Positions 1 to 10,200 of a DNA stretch of 12,489 bases are shown piece after piece. The position numbers and the translations under genes are program-made. Location of the stretch: assembly GCA_947581665.1 (NCBI GenBank), contig CANPVI010000026.1, forward strand, positions 1 through 12,489. The letters are read 5' to 3'. This stretch comes from an uncultured Atopobiaceae bacterium. Lineage in GTDB: Bacteria; Actinomycetota; Coriobacteriia; Coriobacteriales; Atopobiaceae. Position 1 is the first letter of the stretch; each line of letters opens with the position of its first letter. The notes below the pieces were generated by a model. It worked only from the letters and a program-made list of their open reading frames with translations. It was not told the DNA's origin and did no database searches.

Positions 1-607
1 CGTCCGCGCCCGAATCCACGCCCGCTGCCTCGGCTTCCTCGGCCGTGAGCGAGGTCTCCACGTCGTCGAGCAGGTGGTAGACGAAGTTCGGCTGGGCCTC
101 GAGGCCCGCTTCTTCGAGCTCGGCCATCGCGGCGTCCGTGGCATCGCCGTCGGAGACCGTGATCTTGGCGATCGTCTCGCCGCCCGCGTCCGCGACGATC
201 TGGACGTCCTCGACGGTGGCGCCCGCGAGCGTGCTCCCCTCCTCGGGAAGCGCCTCGCCCGGCTCGGCCGTGACGATCACGTCGCCCACGACCTTCTCGT
301 CCTTGATGAGGTTGCCCTCGCCGTCGTAGTACGTGCCGTCGGCGTTCACGCTCGGCTCGAGCGCAGGCTCTGAGCTCGGCGCATCTTCATCTGCGTCACC
401 GGCGAGCGGCGCGGTGGGCACCGTCGCGGGGGTATCGAGGAGCGCGGCCTGGGAATCGCCGGCATCGGGCGTGGGCACGGGCACCACGCCACCCGGCGCG
501 ATTGCGAGCACGACGCCCAACGCGAGCGCGGCGATCGCAGAACCGCACGCGACCGAAAACGCCGTGCGCCGGCGCGTGCGCGGGGAATTCACGTCCCGAA
601 AATGCAT
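1..607 (-). CDS. Exported protein with subtilase propeptide-like domain, 3' end outside window
   Basis: The frame runs from ATG at 607 to the window edge without a stop, giving 202 visible codons. Residues 1-15 are basic (RTRRR), followed by a hydrophobic segment at about 17-40 (AIAALALGVVLAIAPGG), so this is a signal peptide or N-terminal anchor. A Pro/Ala/Asp/Glu-rich linker follows, then a domain at about residues 107-180 that starts near GDVIVTAEPGE and ends in QPNFVYHLL. This layout matches S8 subtilase propeptides (inhibitor I9-like), which usually end in a 'P-N-[FY]-x-Y' strand before the cleavage site. The same domain is encoded at 12292-12053, with KIT, GDAT and NFVYHL shared. Beyond it the frame continues with an acidic stretch (LTAEEAEAAG), so a catalytic domain may lie past position 1, but none is visible. 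The start is supported by AAAGGAG at 618-612, four bases from the ATG. It sits behind a hairpin that probably ends the preceding transcript, so it likely has its own promoter. The coding call is firm; the protease assignment is inferred. Confidence 0.85.
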   Translation of the reverse strand, partial: MHFRDVNSPRTRRRTAFSVACGSAIAALALGVVLAIAPGGVVPVPTPDAGDSQAALLDTPATVPTAPLAGDADEDAPSSEPALEPSVNADGTYYDGEGNLIKDEKVVGDVIVTAEPGEALPEEGSTLAGATVEDVQIVADAGGETIAKITVSDGDATDAAMAELEEAGLEAQPNFVYHLLDDVETSLTAEEAEAAGVDSGAD

Positions 608-611
608 GGGA

Positions 612-618
612 CTCCTTT
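612..618 (-). promoter_or_regulatory. Ribosome binding site of the 607-1 gene
   Basis: On the minus strand AAAGGAG lies four bases before ATG at 607. The spacing is short, but the match to the 16S tail is strong and no other start in this frame has a comparable site. Confidence 0.7.
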
Positions 619-703
619 CGTCGCCCAAACGTTCGGCTGCTCGAGGAGAGCTTACGACCCACGCCGCCGGTTGGGCTTCCGGTGGGGCGCGGACGGGCGC
701 GAA

Positions 704-720
704 TGCCGCTCGAGGCGGCA
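704..720. repeat. Small inverted repeat in the intergenic region
   Basis: TGCCGC and GCGGCA form a 6-bp stem around the 5-base loop TCGAG. It lies between the stronger hairpin at 739-768 and the start of the 607-1 gene. It could be a second terminator stem, part of the leader of the downstream gene, or chance in GC-rich DNA. No T-run follows on either strand. Confidence 0.3.
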
Positions 721-738
721 CCAACGCGAGAAGCGGCA

Positions 739-768
739 GCGGGAGCGGGGTGCGTCCCCCGCTCCCGC
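739..768 (-). terminator. Strong hairpin after the giant protease gene, probable intrinsic terminator
   Basis: GCGGGAGCGGGG (739-750) and CCCCGCTCCCGC (757-768) are perfect reverse complements, giving a 12-bp stem with a 6-base loop. It begins 18 bases after the TAA stop at 789-787. On the minus strand the sequence after the stem is T-poor (TGCCGCTTCTCGCG), so it is an L-shaped, U-poor terminator of the kind seen in high-GC actinobacteria rather than a classic one. The rest of the 179-base gap (608-786) holds the small inverted repeat at 704-720 and the ribosome binding site of the next gene. I could not recognise a convincing promoter there. Confidence 0.7.
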
Positions 769-786
769 GCCACTCGGAGAGGGTCG

Positions 787-1209
787 TTACTTCTTGGGAA
801 GCGACACCGCGTAGAACTTGGCGCCCTCACCTTCCCAGCCTCGTTGCTTGTTCGTCTCGTACTCGTGACTGTCGGCGGTCCAGAGGTGCGTGTTCGTCGT
901 CTCGTAGGGGTTGAAGAGCTGGTAGACGGCGAAGGTGCTGTTCGTCGCGCTGTAGAAGAGCGGCTTGCCGCCGTTGTCCCATTGCCAGCCGAGCTCGACG
1001 TTGTGGTCGGCCTCGGACTTGTTCGACGTGTAGTAGTGGTCCTTGCTGTACGGGTTGAACAGGCGATAGACCGGCGTGCCCGAGGTGGGCGCGTACCAGG
1101 CCTCGTGCTCGTCAGTCCAGCCATCCCCCACGAGCTTCTCGCGCTCGGCCGCGCTCGTCGTGTAGAGGTGCTCGTGCGACCACTGGTTGTAGAGGCGGTA
1201 GACGGGCAC
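787..1209 (-). other. Three DUF5648-type C-terminal repeats
   Basis: Residues 3608-3747 hold three units of about 45 residues, starting VYRLYN, VYRLFN and VYQLFN. Each has an H-x-x-T element (HLYTT, HYYTS, HLWTA) and a later G-W (GDGW, LGW, RGW) before an aromatic strand (WYAP, FYSA, FYAV). This pattern is typical of DUF5648-type repeats at the ends of secreted proteins in Gram-positive bacteria, where a role in binding sugars or the cell wall is suspected but not established. The protein ends in LPKK a few residues after the last unit, so nothing follows that could anchor it covalently. Confidence 0.75.
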
Positions 1210-4200
1210 GCCCTCAGCCGGCGTGTCCGAGGTGCCCTTCGCGACGAAGCGCACCGTGTGCGTGGCGCTCGAATTGTCGGAGCACGTGATCGTGAGCTTG
1301 AAGCTCTTGCTGTCGAGGTCACCCGCAGCCGATCCCTCCATGTCGAAGCTTCGCGCGCCGTTGCCGAGCGCGTAGTTCACGCACTTCTCGCAGAACTCGT
1401 TGATCTGCGCCTCGGTGGCCTTGTCGAGGTCGATCTCGAGCGTGGTGCCCTCGAGCTTGGCCTTCACGGCCTTGGTCTTCTTGAGCGCCTTCACGATGCC
1501 GGTGACGGGGCCGTCGGAGACCTCTTCGACCGGCGCCTCCTCATCGGCGATGGCGACCGTCCAAGTGACGTCGCTCGGGCCGACCTCGGAGGTGCTGCCC
1601 GAGGCCGGCTCGGCCGTGACCTCGGCCACCGTGCCGGCTTCGTCGTTTACCTCGTTCAGCGTGTCGTCATTCACAACCTGCTGCTGGACGTCCTCGACCT
1701 CGGTCACGGGCGTGGTGGTGCCAGGATCGCTGGGCACGCCACCGCCACCGTCGCCACCGCCGCTGGGCGGAGGCGTGGTGCCGCCACCGCCACCGGGAGG
1801 CGTGGTGCCGCCAGGGGTGGTGGCCTTCGCGTTGACGACGATCGGGATCTCGATGTTGCCCGCGTTGTAGTTGTTATCTCCCGCCACGTTCACGGTGAGC
1901 GAGGCGTTTCCCTTCGCCTTCGCGGTGACCTTGAGCGAGGCCGTGCTCGGATAGGCTCCGCCCTCGGTGGTGGGTTCGTTCCCCCTCAGCTCGTAGTTCA
2001 CGAAGCTCGGAGAGTTGTTCGTCACATTGATCGCGCCGGTCACGTTCGAGAGCTCGATCGTTTTCGATTCGCCCTCGGTGAGAGTGAGCGTGGACGGCTT
2101 CGCGCTCAGCGGGTTGTCGCCCTTTTCGATCGTGAAGGAGAGGTCGAACTCCTCAGTTCCGCCGTCCTCCCACGCGGTGTAGAAGTTATCCGCATCCAAG
2201 GTGGCGGTCAGTGTGTACGTGCCAACCTTCACCGCGGACGCGCTACGGGCATCATCGCTGAGCTGCGCGTTGTTGGTGGAGAGCTTGTAGCCCTCGCCGG
2301 CCTTCACGCCCGTCACCGACGTGCCGGTGTACTTGAGGCCAGTCTCGCCCACGGGCCGCTTTGCGACTCCGTCCTTCACGTCGATGGCGATGGAGATGGT
2401 CTTGGCCGCGTAGTTCCTGCTTTCCAGCGACATGATCTCCACCTTCGTGGAGCCAGTCGCCTTCGGGGTGATCTTGAGCCCAACCGGCTGCTCGCCCATT
2501 TTCACGAGCGTGCAATCCACCACGCTCGTGTCGGCAACCTGCGGGGTGCTCAGCTCCCCCAGATCCGTGTATGTCATCGTGATGGTGTAGGGATCGTTCC
2601 TCGTGTCCCAGCGCTCGAAAGTGTGCGAGGTCTCACGCACGGAAAGCGAGCTTTCCTTCTGCTTGACGGTCACGTCGTAGGTGCGTGGCCCCGCCGCGCC
2701 CTCGCTCCAGCCGTACCCCGTTTGCGGCGTGGCGACGATGCGGTAGGTACCGGCTTCAGCGGCCACGACACCTGCCGACGTCAGCTTGGCACCAGAAGCA
2801 CTATTCGCCTCGTCGATGGAGAGCGTGTAGTTGGCCCCGCTCGGTACGAGCGTCTGCTCCGAGCCGTCGTAGGTGAGTGACGGCACGGTGCTCAGCGGCG
2901 CGGCAATCGACTGTGCGGTCACGTAGATATGGAGCGTCTTCGTTGCGGCTTCGTAGTTGTCGTTCGCGTCCGCCTTCACTTCGACGGTCGCTTCGCCAGT
3001 ATTCTTAGGCGTGACCTCTATCTCATCGCCGGCCGTCGTGATCTCCGCGATGCCGTCGTTCTTCGTGACCTCGACCTTCGGCGTGACCCCTTCGTCGTGG
3101 GTGATCGTGACGCTCTGCGGCTGTTGGCCCTCCGCCTCCCAGAAGTTGAACTGGAGGTTCTCGGTCGTGAGCGCAAGGCCGCTCGGCGCCTTGTCGATCT
3201 CGAAGTCGAGCGTGCGAGAACCGGTGTAGTTGCCCTTGAACTGCAGGGTCGCCGTGGCCTTCGTGTCTCCCTTGGTGACGTTGACGTTGTTGGCGTAGGT
3301 GATGTCGTAATCGGTGCCCTTCGCGAGCGTCGTGCCGCTCTTGAATTGCACGGACGTATCGGGGGTCACCTGCTGCCCATGGTTGTAGGTCGCGTTTTCG
3401 ATCGGCGCGACGGTGAGGCGCTCGGCATTCACGGGCTCGACCGTCACCGTCACCTCGTTCGGAGCTACCGAGGACGGCGTGTAGGTGCCTTCGCCGAAGA
3501 TATCGGTGCTGTAGGTGGGGATGACCTTGAAGCGATACGTGCCCACATCGGTCACCATCGCGTTGCCCGTGGTGGCGTCGATCTCGGCCTTCTCGGGATC
3601 CTCGGCCAGCTCCAACCTATAGCCGTCACCCGCGAGGACGCCGGGCTGCGCGACGCCCGCGTAATCGATCGTGGCGTCAGTCGGGTACGTCGCAGTCACC
3701 GTCTTCGCTTCGGACGACTTGGGCAGCTGCACGGTCACCTGCGCCGTTGCGTCGACGTAGTTTGTGCCGCCAGTTGCGTTGATGGTGATGGTCGCCGTAT
3801 CTGCGGTCGCCGTGCCCTTGGCGATGCTCAGCGTATAGACGCCCTTGCCCTCAGCGGCGGCGATCGACGCGTTCACCGCGCCGCTGGGCTCGACGCTCGT
3901 CGCGAGTGTGCCATCGCCGCCATAGACGACGTCCACCAACGCAGGAGTCTCGCTGCTCGAGACTGCCACCGTCGATGTCTGCGCTTTGAGCGTGGGCTCG
4001 ATCGGGACGATCTTCCACGTCACGTCACGATCAGCCGCGTGATTGTCGCTCCACTGGTAATTCGAAGCGAGGTGGAGCTTTGCCGTGTAGGTGCCCACTT
4101 CCTTACCGCTGCCCCCTTCGGAGACGGTGTAGACGCCCTCTTCGGCGCGCACGCCCACCTGCTCCTGGCCGTTGTACGGAAGCTCCACCGAGCTCGGCGC

Positions 4201-7200
4201 CTGGACGACGTTCCCGGAGACCGTCTCGCTCACGATCTCGAAGTTGCGTGAGACCTCCCCCGCGTAGTCGCCGACGCCCGTCACGATGACGGTGGCGCGG
4301 CCAGCCGTATCGTTGTTCACATAGGAGAGCGTGTAATCCAGGCCCGCAGTGAGCACGCGACCGTCGTAGGTGACCGTGGGAAGCGGCTTCGCGGCACTGC
4401 TCTTGAGCTCCTGGTTGGGGATGGCGACAATCGCGCCATGGCTCACCAGGTCATAGCGAATGTCGAAGTTGAGACGTGCCGTGCCTCGATACGCGCCCTT
4501 GCCGGTGACCGTGATTTGCGCGGTGCCCACCAGCGTGTTCTTGGAATAGGAGACGTCGTAGTCTTCCTTGATCTTCGCGGTGCCGCCATCCGGATTCACC
4601 ACCGTCACGGTGGGTGTGAGGGCGGAGCCGGTGTACATGAGCTGGGTGGGAGCCGTGATCGTGCATTGGCTCAGGTAGTACTGCACCCCGTCGTAATTCG
4701 TCTGGAGGTTCTTCAGCGCGGCCTGGCCATCGATGGCGCCCTTGCTTCCCGTGTTACGACCACGATCCCCTTGGAATGGGATTTTGTGCGCGGTCGTCTT
4801 GATGGCGTTCTCTATGTCGACCACCGACGCATCGGGATAGACCTCGTAGAGGAACGCGGCGATGCCCGCGACGAGCGGCGACGCCATGGAAGTGCCGGTG
4901 TCCTCCGCGTAGGCGTCGCGATAGCCGCCCTTGTACGTGGAGAGGATGCCCTCGCCCGGCGCGCTGATGTCCTTCTTCATGTTGTAGTCGGACCACGTGG
5001 AATCGCCGCCCGTACTGTTCAGGCTCGTGACGGAGAGCACGTTGTCGTAGTCGGAGGGGTAGCTCGGGGCGGTGATGGGGTTGCCGTAGTCGTCGCCGTT
5101 GCCGCCAGCCGCCACCGTGAGCACGTCGTGCTGCGTATAGAGGTGCGTGATTTGCTCTTGGAGGATATCGTCGTCCTCGCTCTTACCGTAGCCGCCAAGG
5201 CTCATGTTGATGACCTTGAGGTCGGGAACCTCGCCGTTCTCGATGAGCTCGTCGAGGTAGTCGAAGGCGGCGATGAGGTCGGTGCTCTCGGCCATGCGCC
5301 CGAGGTCGTCGAAGACCTTGATGGGCAGGATCTTCACCTTCCCGTCGCCAGTCGCCTTGCTCGCGCCGGCTACACCGAGCTCGTTGTTCACCTGCGCACC
5401 GACGATGCCACACACGTGCGTACCATGGCCTTGGCCGTCCATCATGTAGAGCGCGCCCGCAGGGTAGTCCCTGTGGAAGATGTCGCGCGTGTGCTCCTGG
5501 TCGATGACGTTCACGAGGTCCTCGTGGTTCATCACGCACCCGGTGTCGATCACGGCGACGGTCACGCTGCTGAGCTGATCATCCTTCACGAGATCCCACA
5601 TGCTGAAGACGCTCGCGCCGGACTTGTAGTTCGTGGGGCCGCTCGTCGTGCTCCCCACATTCGACACGTAGTCGTAGAGGTGGTACTGCTCGACCGACAT
5701 GGGGTCGTTCGTCTTCGAGACCGGTGTGTCGCCGTCCATCGTGGTCATGCCCTTGCTCGGGAGTTCCACGCCGAAGAGCTCGGCGAGGCCGGTGAAGATC
5801 GGCGAATCGGTGGCACCCAGGGGCTCGGAGCCCTCGGACGCAGCCGATGCCGCGCTGGGATCGGTGATCTCGAAGGTGGCGGTCTTGGTGCCCGTGTAGT
5901 TGCGACCGGTTGCCGAGATCGTCATGGTCACGGCGCCCTTGTCCTTGTGGCCGGCACCGTAGTCCACCTTGTATTCCGCAGGCGACACCGCGACGCCGTT
6001 GATGGCGAGCGCGAGGTCCTCCTGGTAGACGGGCTCGCCGGTGTAGGGCTTATCCACGACACCCGTCACCTCGGCCGCATCCAGGTTCGCCTTGCCGATC
6101 GTCCATTCGATGAGCTTCGGCTCGCGATCGCCGGATTCATCCCACGCGGCAGCCGGATCGTTGAGCGTCGCCTTCACCCAGTACGTCCCGGCGTTCACGC
6201 CCACAGAACTCCCTGCGTAATCGCCTGTATCGGGCACGGAGGGGCCGGCGAGCGTATAGCCCTCGCCCTTCCATACGCCCACTTGGAGCTGGCCGTTGAA
6301 GGTGAGGCCCGTCGTGGCCTTCGGAGCCGCCACGATGTGCGAAGTGTCCGCGTCTTTCACCACGTTGAAGTAGAAGCTCAGCGGCGTGACGTCCGCCGCG
6401 TTCGCATCGTTTGGCTCCACCGTGATGAGCGTCGAGCCCACGGCCTTCGGGGTGATCGTGAGGTCGACCGTGTTCGTCGTGCCATCGGGCTTCACGGTCT
6501 CCACGCTCGCCACGTCGGAGGCGGAGTTTTCCACCTTCACGTCGGCCACGCTCGCGTACGTCACGCGATAGGTGACCGGCGTCGCACCCTCGGAGAGGTT
6601 GACGGTGGTGTCTTTTGCGTTCGCGGAGATCGAGCCCTTCTCGCCGACGATGCTCCACGAGACTTCGCGTACTCCGGTCGTCGGCTCGGCGGCCCAGAGG
6701 AACCCGTCTTTCAGCTTCAAACGCGCCGTATAGGTGCCGGGGTCGGTCGCCGCGTGTTTCTCTTTGCCCACGAACTCGACGGCTTCGGAGTCATAGGCCA
6801 CACCCACCTGCTCTTGGCCGTTGTAGGCGAGCGTGAGGCCGACGGGTTCGTCGACGAGGCGCTTGCCGAGGTGGAACTCATCGACGGTGAGGTAGATGAG
6901 CGCTTCCTGCGCTTTGTAGTTCGCGCCCTCGGGGGCATTGACGTGGATCACGGTCGTGCCACGCTTTTGCGGCGTGATCTTGATCTCGTAGTTCGGCGTG
7001 GCGCTCGTCATGTCTTGCTTGTTGTCGGTGGCGAACACGATCGATGCGCTCTTCGCACCGGCCGCACCGGACGCGCCGCCCGACGTCTTCTCCACGCTCA
7101 CCTTCGCGATGTCGGTGTTCTCCGACGTCGCCGTTGGCGTGTTGTCGCCTTCGAAATAGAGGCCCACGCTGGATTCCATCTTGCGCTGGTCCTTGATGTG

Positions 7201-10200
7201 CGCCTCGGCGAAGACCTTCGTGTTCACCGTGCTCTCGGCCTGCGTGATCTTGAACGTCCTCGTCGTCATGCCGGTGTAGTACGGGTTGTACTTGGGGTCG
7301 TTGAACGAGTCGTTGTTCCCGCCCCAGTGCCCCTTCGGCGTGATGATGAGAGTCGCCTCGCCTGGCGCCACGTTGTTCTGGCAGGTGAAGACGAGTTCGT
7401 TTGAATCGAGCACGTAGCCGTTGTACGACACCTTCGGGTTTTGCTGGATGCCCGCACCGACGTAGACCGCATCCCTCACGTTCTCGACGGTGGTCTGCGC
7501 GAGATCCACCTTCGTGATGCTCCAGTCCACACGACGCGGGGAGACATCGCCCGTGTTGTCCCATGCGTAGCCGTCGTTTGGCGTCACCCACACCACGAAC
7601 GTACCGGGGAGGATCGCCTCGGTCGTGCCCTCCGCGGTGTAGCCCTCGTTCTCGGGCACGCCCACCCGCGTCTTGCCGTTGTAGACGAAGGTCTGGTCCT
7701 CGGGCTCCCTCACGGTTTGCAGCGTGAGGTCGCTCTGGGTGATCTTGAAGGTCTCGGTGCGCGAGCCGGTGAGGTTGCCCGTCGCGGTCGGGGTGATCGT
7801 GAGGGTGGCCGTTCCTACCTTGTCGTTGTTTGCGTATTTGACGGTGTAATCCTCGTCGGGGATCACGTGCCCGTCCTTGTCCTCGAGCGTGATGTCGAGC
7901 GTGACGGCCTTGTTCTGGTACTTCACGGTCTTCAGGCCCTTGACCACGAGGTCTTCGAGCTTCGCGGGGATGATCTTGTAGTAGTAGTCGTCATGGCCGG
8001 TGTAGTTGCCCTTGCCATAGACGTCCATCTTGTAGAGGGTGCCGTTGTGGTCTTTGTCCGTCCCGGTGGCGTGGGCCTCGGTCGAGCTCGGATCGTCGTA
8101 CTCGACATAGAAGTCGGTGTCCGGGTCAAGATAGACGGCCTGGCTCGACTTGTCCTTCTCATCGGCCTTCCACCACGCCATGAACGGCGCGTTTTGCGGC
8201 TGTCCGTTGTAGGTGAGCTCATAGGGACGATAGGGCGCGATGAGTCCACCGCTTTGCCAGATGTCAATCGGCTTGATGGTGAACTTGGCTGATGTGCTCC
8301 CGGAGTAATGGGAGCCCTTGGCCTCGATAATCACCGTTGCGGAGTAGTTACCGGCGTTCGTGTTGTTTTCGTATCTGAGCTCGTAGTCCACGCCCTTCTG
8401 AAGCGTGATCTTCGAGGTGCCAGTGCCAAAGCTCACTTCCGGCTCGGGCGTGAGCGGTTTATTCATGAAGGTCTGGTCGGGGATCTTCGCGATCGAGCAC
8501 TCGCTGATCGGCTTCTTGGAGATCCTCGCCGTGCAGGTTTTCGACCCCGTGGACCCGTTATTCCACATGTAGCCACTCTTCGGGGTGAAGGTCGCGGTGT
8601 ATTCGATGTCGGGTTCGGAAGCCCAGGTGGTGCCCGACGCCATCACACCGTCTTGCTGGTCTCCATTGCTGAACAGCTGCTGCAGCTTTCCGTTGTAGAC
8701 AAGATTCGTGTTCGGCTTCGGGTCCCCATAGATCTTCTTGCGCTCGCTCTTCACCTCGAGATCGACGCTCTTCGGCTCGGTGGTGGGCTCGAAGTTATCG
8801 CTGCCCTCGACGGAGAACTGCAACTGCGTTTTCGAGTCGGCCTTAAGACCGTTGACCTTCACGTTCCAGACGGTCACGTTTGCACTAGAGGCCACATCGG
8901 TCCTCTTCGTGACCTCACCCACAGTGGCCACCTGCGTGTCCGCCGATTCGACCTGGAGCGCGCCGTCGCCGTAGACGTCCACGCGCATCGAGGTGCCGTC
9001 TTTATCCGAGGTGATGGCCACGAGCGGCGTCGACTCAGGCGTCACCTTGCTCGCGGCCTTCTTGATCTCGAACTGGCACTCCGCCGTGCCCTTGTCGTGG
9101 TCGGGCGTTGCGGGGAAGATCGCCTTCACCCAGTACTTTCCCGCGTCCTTCGGGACGTTCTTATCGAATTCGCCTGCGTCACCATACTCACCGGGCTCGC
9201 CGTTCACGTCATCCGCGAAGGCGAAGGTCACCTGGTCGGTGCCATTGGTCGTCGAGGTGAGCTCCGGCTCGTTCGGCGCCTCGCCGTAGGTCCAGCTCTC
9301 GAGCGTGACCTTCGCGTCCGCACCGGCCTTGTCCACGATCACGGTGTAGGTGAGCGTGTTGCCCACGTAGATGCCCGCCGGCGTGGCCGTGATGAGCGCC
9401 GCGCCCGCGTGATGCGTCGTCGCCTGGCCTGTGCTCTCGTTGATCTCGAGCACCTCGGGGTCGCTCGACGTGTACGTCACATCGGCGTTCGCCGGCGTCG
9501 TCTTCACCGAGAGGTCGTAGGGTGTGTTCCTCAGCGTGACGTGCCGCTCTTCTTCGCCCTTGAGTTCGAGCACGGACTTCGGGCCGATCTCCACGTAGGT
9601 GTAGTCGTGCCAGTTGACGCCCTTCGTCTCGTCGATGTCCTCGAGCGTGTGCTTATCGCCCACGGAGTTGACCTCGCCTCGCGCCATGTGATCGAAGCCA
9701 TCGGCAAAGGTCGGGTCGGTGGAGAACACCCTGTTGTCGCGGGCCATGGAGCCATAGGACGAGCTCGTGGTGGAGGCGCTCGACGTAGCTGCGGTCGCCT
9801 CGTTCGATTCCGCGCGCTCGGGCACCGCAACGTTGCCATCCCCGTCGTCTCCCGGTGCGAGATCGAAGTCGGGGGTTCGCTTGCTCATGGTTGAGAGCAC
9901 TTCCTGCGTGACGCTCCCCTGCTCGATGGAGCCAGGCCTGAAGCCATCGCCCTTGTTGTCCGCGTAGCCGACGACCTTGCCGCCGTTGAGCTGGATGGTG
10001 CCCGCCGTGAAGACGTCGGTGAAGACGGACTCGTTATCCGCGCCCACGAGGTAGCCCGTGAAGCCGCGCAGGTAGCTCTTGCCGCTCACCTCGATGGTGC
10101 CGCCGCGCACGTCGATGCCGCCGAGCATGTCGCAGGTGGTGTCGTTGATCTTGAAGGTGGCGCTGCCCTCGGCGTTGACGGCGTTCGGATAGCGGACGCT

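Noticed and set aside
649..677. Possible promoter (-10-like TAAGCT at 654-649, minus strand) for the 607-1 gene
   Set aside because: There is no acceptable -35 element 16-18 bases upstream, and a lone six-base match is weak evidence.
1707..1830. GC-rich short repeats as a possible tandem-repeat or CRISPR-like element
   Set aside because: They encode the Gly/Pro/Thr linker in frame, and the units are too short and irregular to be anything else.
502..2880. 792-codon open frame on the plus strand
   Set aside because: It crosses the intergenic hairpin and two minus-strand genes, its product is low-complexity Arg/Val/Gly-rich, and no ribosome binding site or family signature was seen.
4438..7404. 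988-codon open frame on the plus strand, antisense to the giant protease
   Set aside because: Its product is rich in Arg, His, Val, Asp and Gly with no domain or motif, and it mirrors the minus-strand reading frame, whose GC-rich third positions remove stop codons. The opposite strand encodes clear protease and Ig-like motifs.
8308..9894. 528-codon open frame on the plus strand, and a similar one at 10744-12105
   Set aside because: They have the same shadow composition and lie opposite Ig-like and beta-helix-like coding sequence with recognisable repeats.
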